This document shows positions 6,974 through 14,954 of a DNA stretch of 25,581 nt, one piece after another (within the stretch, counting starts at the first letter, position 1; each line of letters begins with the position of its first letter). The position numbers were made by a program, and so were the translations under genes. The notes beneath the pieces are model-generated. The model saw only the letters and a program-made list of their open reading frames with translations, made no database searches and had not been told where the DNA came from. This stretch comes from an uncultured Clostridia bacterium (GTDB taxonomy: Bacteria; Bacillota; Clostridia; Christensenellales; QALW01), in assembly GCA_934434555.1 (NCBI GenBank), contig CAKRZX010000029.1, positions 1 to 25,581 of the forward strand, in the 5' to 3' direction.

Positions 6974-7966
6974 TTAATTCCGTTTTATAAAATCCGAAAG
7001 CACGTAGCCCGTTGCGCCCATATAGTTCACCCTCAGCCAGGCGTCGTGAGTGCCTAAAACATTCACCGTTGCACCGTCGGGAATTCTTCCGATAATGTTT
7101 GCCGTAAGCGAGGGCGCACTGCGCAGGTTGAGGTTTGACCCGCCGGTCTGAACGATTCCCTTACCCGTGCCGCCTTCGTTGTTGCATACGCAGAGGTAAT
7201 CCGCCGACGCATAGCCCTCAACGGCGTTATAGCGGATTTTCGCCCAACCGTTCTGCGGCTTTTCAATCAAAACAGCCTTTTCGCCTGCGGGAATCTGCCC
7301 TAAAAGCGCGGCTGTGCGGTCAGCCTGTTCGCGGATATTCAGAGGTGAAGAATCGTTTGTACAGGCACGGACGTAATTTCCCGTTTGGGGTGAATCCGCG
7401 CTGATTTTTCCGCCGGAAGAAACGCACACGTCCTTAAAGGGCAAAGAAAAATACACCGTCAGCCCCATAGCAAGAGCGCGGGCGATATTCTGTATATTGT
7501 TTTTTATCCACTGTGCGTCGGAAGAATTGTCGTGATACCCTATCTCCATTAAAACCGCGGGCGCTTTTGTTTTTCTCACCTCGGCAATGGTCGTTGTGGG
7601 CACGGTATACACAAGTTCGGGGTCGGGATAGATGTTCTTCAAACTGTCCGTTAAATCCTGTGCCGCCTTTTTTCCTTTTTGGCTTGTGGGATAATAATAT
7701 CCCTGTATTCCCCTGAACTGCCCCTCTCTGCCCTCGGGCGCGGCGTTTGAATGAAGCGCAAGATGTAAATCGTAATTTCCCGCGTTTGAGGTGCGTATGG
7801 CGTTTGCAAGGGTGTTTGGCAGTTTTGAGCGGGTGTATGTAATGTTGTTTGCCCGAAGATACGGCTCCAACGCGTCGGCAACGTAGCCCATATACTGCGC
7901 TTCCGTTCCGCCTCCCGCGTAATAATTCCCCGTTTGCAGTGACGGGCTTAAAAAGATATTCGGCAT
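6974..7966 (-). CDS. N-acetylmuramoyl-L-alanine amidase (Amidase_3) with two SH3b domains
   Basis: A 330-aa peptidoglycan hydrolase expected to cut the bond between MurNAc and L-alanine. The Amidase_3 domain covers about residues 3-175: GGTEAQ (Glu22 as metal ligand), LALHSNAAP (His72) and the VLMEIGYHDN motif (catalytic Glu141). Two bacterial SH3 domains follow (about 198-260 and 265-328), each with an LNIRE/LNLRS start and a GYxxxDY/F end, likely binding the wall. No signal peptide is present, so the enzyme may act after cell lysis, in the mother cell of a sporulating cell, or as a phage-type lysin. No phage genes are nearby. The first-ligand DxGHGG motif of classical members is replaced by SPSLQTGNYY. 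The start has an AAGGAGG site. Confidence 0.88.
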   Translation of the reverse strand: MPNIFLSPSLQTGNYYAGGGTEAQYMGYVADALEPYLRANNITYTRSKLPNTLANAIRTSNAGNYDLHLALHSNAAPEGREGQFRGIQGYYYPTSQKGKKAAQDLTDSLKNIYPDPELVYTVPTTTIAEVRKTKAPAVLMEIGYHDNSSDAQWIKNNIQNIARALAMGLTVYFSLPFKDVCVSSGGKISADSPQTGNYVRACTNDSSPLNIREQADRTAALLGQIPAGEKAVLIEKPQNGWAKIRYNAVEGYASADYLCVCNNEGGTGKGIVQTGGSNLNLRSAPSLTANIIGRIPDGATVNVLGTHDAWLRVNYMGATGYVLSDFIKRN

Positions 7967-8011
7967 AAAATTCCTCCTTACAGGACAGAGTAAAACCGTC
8001 CGTACTGTTTA

Positions 8012-8039
8012 ATAAATATGATTTCCCATAAAAAAATGT
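8012..8039 (-). promoter_or_regulatory. Possible sporulation-type promoter of the amidase gene
   Basis: On the minus strand CATATTTAT (from 8020) lies 17 bases after AC (8038-8039), loosely like mother-cell sigma-K type elements (AC, then CATA with a downstream TA). No good TTGACA/TATAAT pair was found upstream of the amidase gene. The match is short and could be chance. Confidence 0.25.
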
Positions 8040-8050
8040 GCTTAATTTTC

Positions 8051-8079
8051 TTGCGTTCGGGCGGATTTTTATATATAAT
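8051..8079 (+). promoter_or_regulatory. Promoter of the flavin reductase-dinB unit
   Basis: TTGCGT (8051-8056) and a perfect TATAAT (8074-8079) are separated by exactly 17 bases. An AGGAGG ribosome site (8091-8096) and the ATG at 8105 follow. Confidence 0.8.
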
Positions 8080-8104
8080 ATAATAAAAACAGGAGGTAAG
8101 ACTT

Positions 8105-8599
8105 ATGTATTTATTCGGAGATTATGCAAAAGAAACGCTTGAACAGTTATCGGGCAAGGGCGCGTTCCTTACGGTAAAAAAGGGCGACAAAATCAATACA
8201 ATGACTATCGGCTGGGGTTCACTGAGCCAGTACTGGGGCTATGAAGTTTTCATTGCGCCCGTGCGCACAAGCCGCTACACTTTTGAAATGTTAAAAGACG
8301 CGGACGAATTTACCGTAAGTGTTCCCCTTTTGGGCGAAATGAGCGACGAACTGAAATACTGCGGCAGTCATTCGGGAAGAAACGAAGATAAAATTGCCGC
8401 CGCCGGACTGAAAACTAAGAATTCGGAAACCGTTTCCGCGCCCCTTATTGACGGCTGTGCCGTATATTACGAATGCAAAGTTATGGGCAAAAAGCCCCTT
8501 ACTAAGGACGATATTGCGCCGGAAGATTACGAAAGGTGGTATCCCACCGGCGATATGCACACTCTTTTCTTCGGCAGGATTCTCTCCTGCCACAGATAA
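8105..8599 (+). CDS. Flavin reductase-like domain protein
   Basis: A 164-aa protein resembling the FMN-binding flavin reductase-like domain family (flavoredoxin type), soluble, with no signal peptide. Visible family traits are NTMTIGWGSLSQYWGYEVFIAPVR (in pieces about residues 33-54; a conserved Thr-x-Gly-Trp stretch and the VAPxR-like loop that bind FMN), YTFEMLKDADEFTVSVP (about 58-74) and a late HTLFFGRI strand. The substrate is unknown; such proteins shuttle electrons or simply carry flavin. It ends in TAATG, sharing one base with the DNA polymerase start, so the two genes are transcribed together. That pairing suggests oxidative or DNA stress but does not prove it. Confidence 0.83.
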   Translation: MYLFGDYAKETLEQLSGKGAFLTVKKGDKINTMTIGWGSLSQYWGYEVFIAPVRTSRYTFEMLKDADEFTVSVPLLGEMSDELKYCGSHSGRNEDKIAAAGLKTKNSETVSAPLIDGCAVYYECKVMGKKPLTKDDIAPEDYERWYPTGDMHTLFFGRILSCHR

Positions 8600-9786
8600 T
8601 GGAACGGGTGATTCTGCACTGCGACTGCAATTCCTTTTTTGCGTCCTGTGAAACCGTGCTGAAACCGGAACTTAAACTTGTGCCTATGGCGGTGTGCGGC
8701 GACCCCGAAAACCGCCACGGCATAATCTTAGCAAAAAACGAACTTGCCAAACGGTACGGCATAGAAACCGCCGAGACCGTATACGCCGCAAAGCGGAAAT
8801 GTCCCGGTCTTGTGCTTGTGCGCTCTCATCATCAGTTATATGAAGAAATGAGCATAAAAGCAAATAACATTTACAGGGAGTATACGGATATGGTGGAGCC
8901 GTTCGGAATAGACGAATCGTGGCTGGACGTAACAAACAGCCGTATGCTTTTCGGATCGGGAAAAGAAATTGCCGACACGATTCGCAGGCGTTTCAGGGAA
9001 GAACTGGGCATAACCTGTTCGGTGGGCGTTTCGTTTAACAAAACAATCGCAAAACTTGCAAGCGACTATAAAAAGCCTGATGCCACAACTGTTATCAACC
9101 GTGATAATTTTGAAAAAACAGTTTGGAATATGCCAGTTTCGGCACTGCTTTACGCAGGCAAAAATGCGACCGAAGCGCTGAAACGCATGTACATTTTCAC
9201 AATAGGCGATTTGGCGCAAAGTGACCGTGATATGCTTATAAAGCGGCTGGGGAAATCCGGCGGAATGCTCCACGATTACGCCAACGGCATTGACCCGTCG
9301 CCGGTCAGAAAAATCGACGAAAAACAGGAACAGAAGTCTGTAAGTGCGGGATGCACTTTCCGCCGCGACCTTGTAAGCGAGGACGACATAAAAACGGGCG
9401 TGCTGACCGTTGCAAACGAACTTTCCGCGCGGCTGCGCCGGCACAAAGTCAAGTGTGTGAATCTTGGCGTTACGGTAAAGTATTTTGATTTTACTTCCCA
9501 AAGCCGACAAAAGCAGTTTGACGGCGGAATAAGTTCGGCAAAACTTATTTTCGACCGCGCCTACGAACTGACGCTTTCGTCTTTCAGCCTGTCAAAGCCC
9601 GTGCGCAGCATTACTTTAAGCGCCTACAAAATTGTACCGGAAAACGAATCATTTGAGCAGATGTCGCTGTTTTCCGACAATACAAAAGACAAGTACGAAT
9701 CCCTTGAAAACGCCCTTGATTCCGTGCGCAAGAAGTACGGCAGTCACGCCGTTGAGGTAGGCTCCCTTATAAATAAAGACATATAA
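8599..9786 (+). CDS. dinB: Y-family translesion DNA polymerase (DinB / Pol IV type)
   Basis: A 395-aa lesion-bypass polymerase. The palm carries Asp9 (HCDCNSFF) and Asp105-Glu106 (GIDESWLD), the metal-binding acidic triad; Phe14 sits at the steric-gate position. Helix-hairpin elements (about 180-210) and the little finger (about 240-340) follow. A clamp-binding motif, QMSLF (354-358), lies near the C-terminus. The start at ATG 8599 is set by the TAATG overlap with the upstream gene and by the family N-terminus; the longer frame upstream lies inside the flavin reductase gene. No LexA-type box is evident. Ribosome entry is poor, so it probably depends on coupling. A terminator follows. Confidence 0.93.
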   Translation: MERVILHCDCNSFFASCETVLKPELKLVPMAVCGDPENRHGIILAKNELAKRYGIETAETVYAAKRKCPGLVLVRSHHQLYEEMSIKANNIYREYTDMVEPFGIDESWLDVTNSRMLFGSGKEIADTIRRRFREELGITCSVGVSFNKTIAKLASDYKKPDATTVINRDNFEKTVWNMPVSALLYAGKNATEALKRMYIFTIGDLAQSDRDMLIKRLGKSGGMLHDYANGIDPSPVRKIDEKQEQKSVSAGCTFRRDLVSEDDIKTGVLTVANELSARLRRHKVKCVNLGVTVKYFDFTSQSRQKQFDGGISSAKLIFDRAYELTLSSFSLSKPVRSITLSAYKIVPENESFEQMSLFSDNTKDKYESLENALDSVRKKYGSHAVEVGSLINKDI

Positions 9787-9791
9787 TTTTA

Positions 9792-9848
9792 CCGTCCGTG
9801 GCGAAAATGCAGGAAATTATTCATCGCCCACGGGCGGTTTTCTTCTTT
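9792..9848 (+). terminator. Terminator after dinB
   Basis: CCGTCCGTGG-CGA (from 9792) pairs with TCGCCCACGGGCGG (9824-9837) with minor mismatches, and is followed by TTTTCTTCTTTT. An 11-base A tract lies just downstream (9865-9875). Confidence 0.75.
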
Positions 9849-9897
9849 TAGGGCGAGAGTCTGTAAAAAAAAAAACGGACAGTTTTTGAATTTTCTG

Positions 9898-9926
9898 TTT
9901 ACAAACTTTCGGATATATGGTAAACT
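9898..9926 (+). promoter_or_regulatory. Promoter of the SPFH/TIR cluster
   Basis: TTTACA (9898-9903) and TAAACT (9921-9926) are separated by 17 bases. The ATG at 9917 lies inside this promoter, which argues that translation begins at the later ATG (9974), itself preceded by GGGAGG (9961-9966). Confidence 0.65.
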
Positions 9927-9973
9927 TATTGCAGGGAAAATTTCATATCATTTTGATACCGGGAGGCATACTT

Positions 9974-11089
9974 ATGGCACACATAGCAGACGTAATAAAA
10001 TACGAGGGTGATAACTCCACGTTTATATGGAAACACCCTTGCGAGGATTTCAACAGTTTAACGCAGTTGATTGTACACGAAAGTCAGGAAGCGATATTCT
10101 TCCTTAACGGGCAGGCGCTTGACCTGTTCCCCGCGGGCAGATACACTCTTGAAACCGAGAACATTCCCAAAATCGGCAAGGTGCTCAACCGCGCAACGGG
10201 CGACACTTCGCCTTTCCACTGTGAAGTTTACTTTATAAACAAAACCGAGCAGATGAGTATCAAGTGGGGTACCGACAGCAAGGTTCAGTACATAGAACCC
10301 AACTACGGGTTTCCCGTTTCAATAGGCGCAAGCGGCGAAATGAGTCTGCGCGCCGACGACAGCCGAAAACTGCTGTTAAAACTTGTGGGCACGGAAAATT
10401 ATTTGGGGCAGGAAAAACTTGTTTCGTTCTTCCGCGCGTTTTTGATGACCCGCATAAAAAGTTACATCGCACAGGTTATCAAGGCAAACTCAATAAACAT
10501 TTTTGAACTTGACGAAAATCTTGCGGCTTTTTCGGAAAACATACACAAGTTGCTTATCCCCGATTTTGCCGCATACGGAATAAGCCTTGAACGGTTCCTG
10601 ATTACTACCATAGTCAAGCCCGACGGCGATAGGCAGTACGAGAAGTTTAAGGAACTGCATTTCAGGCAGTATGCCGACATTGCCGAAGCAAAACTCCGCC
10701 AGCAGACAGATATTATTTATGCTCAAACCGAAGCGCAGAAGGTTGTTATCGACTCGCAGGCGCAGGCGACAAAGCGTGCGCAGGAGGGCTACACCTACCA
10801 GCAGGAGCGGGGTTTTGACGTTGCGCAGGACGTTGCCCGAAACGAAGCCGTGGGGCAGTTTACAAATATGGGCGTGGGCTTAGGCACAATGGCGGGCGTA
10901 GGCGGCGCAGTGGGCGGCGTTGTGGGCAACGCGATAAACGGTGCGCTTAACGCACAGGCAGAACCCGCCGACAGTATGGCGGAATTTAAGCAAAAAATAA
11001 CTAAACTTACCGTTATGAAAGAATCGGGACTGCTTTCCGACGAAGAATTTGAACAGGCAAAAGCAAAACTGCTTGCTGAGATACTTTAA
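9974..11089 (+). CDS. SPFH-domain protein with C-terminal SHOCT domain (YdjI-like)
   Basis: A 371-aa protein. An SPFH/band-7-like core covers about residues 25-220 (QLIVHESQEAIFFLNGQ, FPAGRYTLET, AYGISLERFLITTI), followed by an Ala/Gln-rich helical region (about 225-295), a Gly-rich hydrophobic stretch (about 299-323) and a SHOCT motif (about 335-371, MKESGLLSDEEFEQAKAKLL). SPFH proteins form ring-like scaffolds at membranes, and B. subtilis YdjI is a relative of this layout. No N-terminal signal or helix is present, so it is probably peripheral and recruited by the membrane proteins encoded next. The start is chosen from GGGAGG at 9961 and from the promoter that overlaps the earlier ATG. It leads a five-gene unit, with a 13-base gap to the next gene. 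Confidence 0.85.
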   Translation: MAHIADVIKYEGDNSTFIWKHPCEDFNSLTQLIVHESQEAIFFLNGQALDLFPAGRYTLETENIPKIGKVLNRATGDTSPFHCEVYFINKTEQMSIKWGTDSKVQYIEPNYGFPVSIGASGEMSLRADDSRKLLLKLVGTENYLGQEKLVSFFRAFLMTRIKSYIAQVIKANSINIFELDENLAAFSENIHKLLIPDFAAYGISLERFLITTIVKPDGDRQYEKFKELHFRQYADIAEAKLRQQTDIIYAQTEAQKVVIDSQAQATKRAQEGYTYQQERGFDVAQDVARNEAVGQFTNMGVGLGTMAGVGGAVGGVVGNAINGALNAQAEPADSMAEFKQKITKLTVMKESGLLSDEEFEQAKAKLLAEIL

Positions 11090-11102
11090 GGGGGAGAATT
11101 TT

Positions 11103-11780
11103 ATGAAAAAGAATTTCAAATACTATATTGCCGCCTGGCTCGTACTTGTTTTGGTTTTTAATCTTGTGTGCTTTATAACGCCCTCAACCGTGGCGGCGGG
11201 TAAATTCGGCGGAGCATTCTGGGCGGGCTACGTTTTAATAATGCTTGCGTTCGTTCTGCAACTTTTCTGCGCCTGTTACGCCTTAAAGGGCGACAGCAAA
11301 CGCACATTTCTTAAACTGCCCTTAATAAGAATCAGTTATTCATTGCTTTTCGTTTCCTTTATTTTCGGCGCGGTTTTTGCACTTATCCCCGGTGTTCCTC
11401 TGTGGGTTGGCGGAATTATTGCGATACTCATTTTGGGTTTGAACGCAATAGCCTTGCTTAAAGCGCAGGCGGCGGCGGAAATTGTCGAAGGAAAGGACGC
11501 GGAAATTAAAAATAAAACCGCGTTTATACGTAATCTGACACTTGACGCAGAAAATTTAGTAAAGAAAGCCCAAACCGAAACGGCAAAACAGGACGCAAAA
11601 GACGTTTTTGAGGCAATACGCTATTCCGACCCGATGAGCAATGACGAAAAAATCGATGAGGAAATAGCCTTTGCGTTCCGCGAGTTCAGCGCCGGCATAC
11701 TTTCGGGCGGCGAAGCGGACAAAAACGGTCTTATCGCCCTTATAGATGAGCGCAACAACAAATGCAAAGCGAGCAAGTAA
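11103..11780 (+). CDS. Four-helix membrane protein of the SPFH/TIR cluster
   Basis: A 225-aa protein with four predicted transmembrane stretches (about residues 8-28, 38-60, 76-97 and 100-119) and a charged cytoplasmic tail (about 120-225) containing a helical KKAQTETAKQDAKDVFEAIRY region. I do not recognise a named family. Its place between an SPFH gene and zinc-ribbon genes recalls the small membrane proteins coded with B. subtilis YdjI. The likely role is membrane docking of the SPFH scaffold (inference). The start is ATG 11103 after AAGGGGGAG. Its stop is directly followed by the ribosome site of the TIR gene. Confidence 0.72.
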   Translation: MKKNFKYYIAAWLVLVLVFNLVCFITPSTVAAGKFGGAFWAGYVLIMLAFVLQLFCACYALKGDSKRTFLKLPLIRISYSLLFVSFIFGAVFALIPGVPLWVGGIIAILILGLNAIALLKAQAAAEIVEGKDAEIKNKTAFIRNLTLDAENLVKKAQTETAKQDAKDVFEAIRYSDPMSNDEKIDEEIAFAFREFSAGILSGGEADKNGLIALIDERNNKCKASK

Positions 11781-11791
11781 GGAGAAGAACA

Positions 11792-13117
11792 ATGTCTGTT
11801 TTTAAGTGTAAAATGTGCGGCGGAACGGTAGAATTTGAGCAGGGCGCAACGGTTGGCGTGTGCGACAGTTGCGGAACAAAGCAGACTCTGCCCCGCCTTG
11901 ACGACGAAAAAAGAGCAAATTTATACGACAGGGCGAATCATTTTCGCCGAAACAACGAATACGACAAGGCGGCGGGAATCTATGAGCAGATTTTAAGCGA
12001 AGATTCCGCCGACGCCGAGGCGTACTGGTCGCTTGTTTTGTGCCGTTACGGTATAGAATATGTTGAAGACCCCGCAACGCACAAGCGCATTCCCACGGTG
12101 AACCGTGCGCAGTACACGTCGATTTTTGCCGATGAGGACTATAAAAGCGCCCTTGAACACGCTGACGGATATCAAAGAGAGATTTACGAGCAGGAAGCAA
12201 AGGCGATTGACGAAATTCAAAGGGGCATTTTGGCGATTTCTCAAAAGGAAGAGCCCTTTGACGTGTTTATCTGCTACAAGGAAACCGACAACAGCGGCAG
12301 ACGCACCCCCGATTCCGTGCTTGCCAACGACCTTTACCACCAACTGACGCAGGAGGGTTTCAAGGTTTTCTTTGCCCGAATCACTTTGGAAGACAAACTG
12401 GGTTCAGCCTACGAACCCTACATTTTCGCCGCGCTGAATTCATCAAAAGTTATGGTTGTTTTGGGCACAAAGCCTGAATATTTTAACGCCGTGTGGGTTA
12501 AAAACGAATGGAGCCGTTATCTTGCGCTTATTAAAAACGGCGCAAAGAAAATGCTTATTCCCGCCTACCGCGATATGGACCCCTACAATCTGCCGGAAGA
12601 GTTTTCACACCTGCAAGCGCAGGATATGAGCAAACTGGGCTTTATGCAGGACCTGATAAGGGGCATAAAGAAGATTGTTGACGTTGACGAACCCAAAGTA
12701 ATAAAAGAAACCGTAATATCAAGCGGTAATGCCACAACTGCACCGTTGCTCAAACGTGCATTTATGTTTTTGGAAGACGAATCGTGGCAGGAAGCCAACG
12801 AATACTGCGAAAAAGTGCTTGACCTTGACCCCGAAAACGCGCAGGCGTACTTGGGGAAACTGCTTGCGGAGTTGCACATAAGAACCCGCGAGGGGCTTAA
12901 AGAATGCGCCGTGCCCTTTGAAGAAAACAGCAACTGCCAAAAGGCAATGCGGTTCGGGGACGAGGGACTGCGGAAAGAGTTAAAGGAATGCAATGAGCAG
13001 ATTTCGGCTGAAATCAAGAGAACAGCAAAAAGAGAGCGACGGGTTGCTATCATTGTGGCATCTGTTACAATATCTGTTTCCATACTTATTATGTTAATTA
13101 TTTATTTTTTTAAATAA
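11792..13117 (+). CDS. Zinc ribbon-TPR-TIR membrane protein
   Basis: A 441-aa protein with a composite layout. A zinc ribbon has Cys6/Cys9 and Cys24/Cys27. TPR-like helices (about 41-80) include NEYDKAAGIYEQILSEDSADAEAYW. A TIR domain (about 154-295) opens with EPFDVFICYKE and continues with GFKVFFARITLEDKLGSAYE. More TPR-like helices follow (about 318-360), and a C-terminal helix (418-440) is the only membrane anchor, placing the rest in the cytoplasm. Glu208 falls where the catalytic Glu of NAD-cleaving TIR enzymes lies (compare FEDKL in SARM1), so NADase or ADP-ribose-producing activity is possible but untested. The start is ATG 11792 after GGAG, immediately past the previous stop. A role in stress or phage response with the SPFH protein is inference. 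Confidence 0.85.
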   Translation: MSVFKCKMCGGTVEFEQGATVGVCDSCGTKQTLPRLDDEKRANLYDRANHFRRNNEYDKAAGIYEQILSEDSADAEAYWSLVLCRYGIEYVEDPATHKRIPTVNRAQYTSIFADEDYKSALEHADGYQREIYEQEAKAIDEIQRGILAISQKEEPFDVFICYKETDNSGRRTPDSVLANDLYHQLTQEGFKVFFARITLEDKLGSAYEPYIFAALNSSKVMVVLGTKPEYFNAVWVKNEWSRYLALIKNGAKKMLIPAYRDMDPYNLPEEFSHLQAQDMSKLGFMQDLIRGIKKIVDVDEPKVIKETVISSGNATTAPLLKRAFMFLEDESWQEANEYCEKVLDLDPENAQAYLGKLLAELHIRTREGLKECAVPFEENSNCQKAMRFGDEGLRKELKECNEQISAEIKRTAKRERRVAIIVASVTISVSILIMLIIYFFK

Positions 13118-13130
13118 GGGAGGAAAAGCA

Positions 13131-14573
13131 ATGAAACAACTTACATGCGAAATGTGCGGAAGCACGAACCTACTGAAACAGGACGGTATTTTTGTTTGCC
13201 AGACTTGCGGGTGCAAATACTCCGTTGAAGAGGTAAAGAAAATGATGATTGAGGGAACTGTTGACATAACGGGCAGTACTATTAAACTTGACACCGCAGA
13301 TGAACTCAACAATCTTTACAAAATTGCACGCAGAGCAAAAGAAGAAAACAATGCTGATAACGCGGCTAAATATTATGATATGATTCTTGTCAAAGACCCG
13401 ACCAGTTGGGAAGCGTCGTTTTATGTTATTTATTTTAAGGCTATACGATGCAAAATAGCAGAAATAGGTATGGCGGCATCATCTGTCGCGAACTGCCAAA
13501 ATAACGTGTTCTTAATGATTCGCGATAATGTTCCCGAAGATGAACAGTCGGCAGCAGTAGAAGAAGTATTTATTCATAGCAGTTACATAGCAAACCTACT
13601 TGCAGATTCTGAACGAAAATACTACGACGGCATAGATTCATCTATTCAAGCAAACTACACTAATGATTTCTTTAACAATGCCCACGCAATTATCAACATA
13701 ATGGACACCTGTGGCTCTGCTATTGAATCAATCTATGAAAATAAAGATGACACCGTTTTTATTTCTCAGTATGCATATAAAGAAGTGGTAAGCCTATATA
13801 GTCGACTGTTCGATTTTCCGGATTCATCACGAAAGTATGTTGAATCTACTGACAATTTGGTCTCAATATATGTAAATAAAATAGAAAAATACGACAAAGC
13901 ATATGCTGAGAAATATTATGCAAAGAAGAAAGCAGAGAAAGAGCAGTACGAAAAAGAGCAAGAACGCGAACGAAAACGTCGTTTAACATTTGAATTTAAG
14001 CAAAAAAAATCAGAAGCAGAAAGAGAATACGGCCTTCTGTACTCGAAAATGAAGAAGGCAGAGTGGTCTTCGCAAGATACGGTTTGGGGGAATATAGGTC
14101 CTATTATAGTTTTGATGATAGTCCTTTTAGTATCTTTCATTGTCGGATGTATTTTAAATATACATTCATATTTTGAATTTAAAGAATTTTCTAATGACTT
14201 TTATGATGGTTGGGCTATAACTTTTTTCATAGCCGCAACAATAACTGTTGTATTATTAATTAAAACAATCCGCAGTGAACGAAGAAAAATCATAGAAAGC
14301 GGTGAAGATGCTTTGTCTATGAAATCCGAACTCAAAAATAAGCAAAATGAATTTTGTGCATTAGAGGAAAACTACTTAAAAAACTGTCCTCTTAATGATG
14401 ATGATTTAGAGTATTTCTGCACACTAAAAGTATTTGATGAGGATTTCCTTAAATATCTCAAAAAACTGAAATCATCTAATGAAAATTCTTCTACCGAAGA
14501 CGGCAAATATGATTTATTAAGCGCGACAGTGCAACATCTGGGTCTTTGGAATGAGGTATATTATAATGAATGA
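13131..14573 (+). CDS. Zinc ribbon protein with two membrane helices
   Basis: A 480-aa protein. The N-terminal zinc ribbon (CEMCG and CQTCGCKY, Cys6/9/23/26) is followed by VEEVKKMMIEGTVDITGS, a start shared by many clostridial zinc ribbon-TPR proteins. TPR-like helices (about 60-100) lead into a long alpha-helical region and a highly charged coiled-coil stretch (about 250-312). Two transmembrane segments (about 321-345 and 360-382) precede a helical cytoplasmic end. No enzyme motif is visible. It looks like a membrane adaptor or sensor partner of the TIR protein, with which it shares the ribbon-plus-TPR layout. The start is ATG 13131 after GGGAGG. The codon use is much more A/T-ending than in the genes upstream. 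Confidence 0.78.
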   Translation: MKQLTCEMCGSTNLLKQDGIFVCQTCGCKYSVEEVKKMMIEGTVDITGSTIKLDTADELNNLYKIARRAKEENNADNAAKYYDMILVKDPTSWEASFYVIYFKAIRCKIAEIGMAASSVANCQNNVFLMIRDNVPEDEQSAAVEEVFIHSSYIANLLADSERKYYDGIDSSIQANYTNDFFNNAHAIINIMDTCGSAIESIYENKDDTVFISQYAYKEVVSLYSRLFDFPDSSRKYVESTDNLVSIYVNKIEKYDKAYAEKYYAKKKAEKEQYEKEQERERKRRLTFEFKQKKSEAEREYGLLYSKMKKAEWSSQDTVWGNIGPIIVLMIVLLVSFIVGCILNIHSYFEFKEFSNDFYDGWAITFFIAATITVVLLIKTIRSERRKIIESGEDALSMKSELKNKQNEFCALEENYLKNCPLNDDDLEYFCTLKVFDEDFLKYLKKLKSSNENSSTEDGKYDLLSATVQHLGLWNEVYYNE

Positions 14574-14889
14574 CATCGATTTAGGTACTACTGCAAAGAA
14601 TGAATCCGTAAGTATTGAACACACAATTAGAAATGTATTTAATTGTAACCGTTTTGGCATAGGCGGACTTGCCGACTGTGATGCTATATTGCATCACCCC
14701 ATTACATGTATGGTCGCCACGTTAACATATATTTATGCAAATACCAACAAAAGCAAACAAGAATGTATCACTACTTTTATAGAAGAGTATTTGGGGTTAT
14801 CGAATCTAAATATTGAACAATTATTAGCCGATGACTCAATAGATTTCAACAAAATAGTTGATAGTTTTCGCAGCATAATAATGCATTAG
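14566..14889 (+). CDS. Small protein of unknown function at the end of the SPFH/TIR cluster
   Basis: A 107-aa soluble, mostly helical-looking protein with no family I recognise. It contains the stretch RFGIGGLADCDAILHHPITC (about 29-48) and a helical C-terminus. The preferred start is ATG 14566, eight bases after GAGGT. An earlier in-frame ATG at 14551 has no such site. The gene overlaps the end of the preceding gene by eight bases, so it is translationally coupled to it. It shares the AT-rich codon use of that gene. It could be a regulator, inhibitor or accessory part of the upstream proteins; nothing in the sequence decides. Confidence 0.6.
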   Translation: MNDIDLGTTAKNESVSIEHTIRNVFNCNRFGIGGLADCDAILHHPITCMVATLTYIYANTNKSKQECITTFIEEYLGLSNLNIEQLLADDSIDFNKIVDSFRSIIMH

Positions 14890-14892
14890 TAT

Positions 14893-14930
14893 TTATGCCG
14901 GCATTAGTTTCAAATTCTATGTCCGCATAA
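14893..14930. terminator. Possible hairpin between convergent units
   Basis: TTATGC...GCATAA arms with inner pairs and a few bulges form a hairpin around a TTTCAAATT loop, between the convergent ends of the SPFH/TIR cluster and znuB. It has no clear T tract on either side, so terminator function is uncertain. Confidence 0.4.
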
Positions 14931-14954
14931 ATTATATACCGTAAAGTATTCCCA

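Noticed and set aside
6974..7966. Amidase as a phage endolysin of a prophage
   Set aside because: No holin, structural or integrase genes in the window, and neighbours are chromosomal.
8836..9510. Minus-strand 224-codon open frame opposite dinB
   Set aside because: Antisense shadow of a gene with clear polymerase motifs; no ribosome site.
9855..9890. Second terminator around the A11 tract after dinB
   Set aside because: The possible stem GTCTGT/ACGGAC is short with an 11-base A loop; a better terminator lies just upstream.
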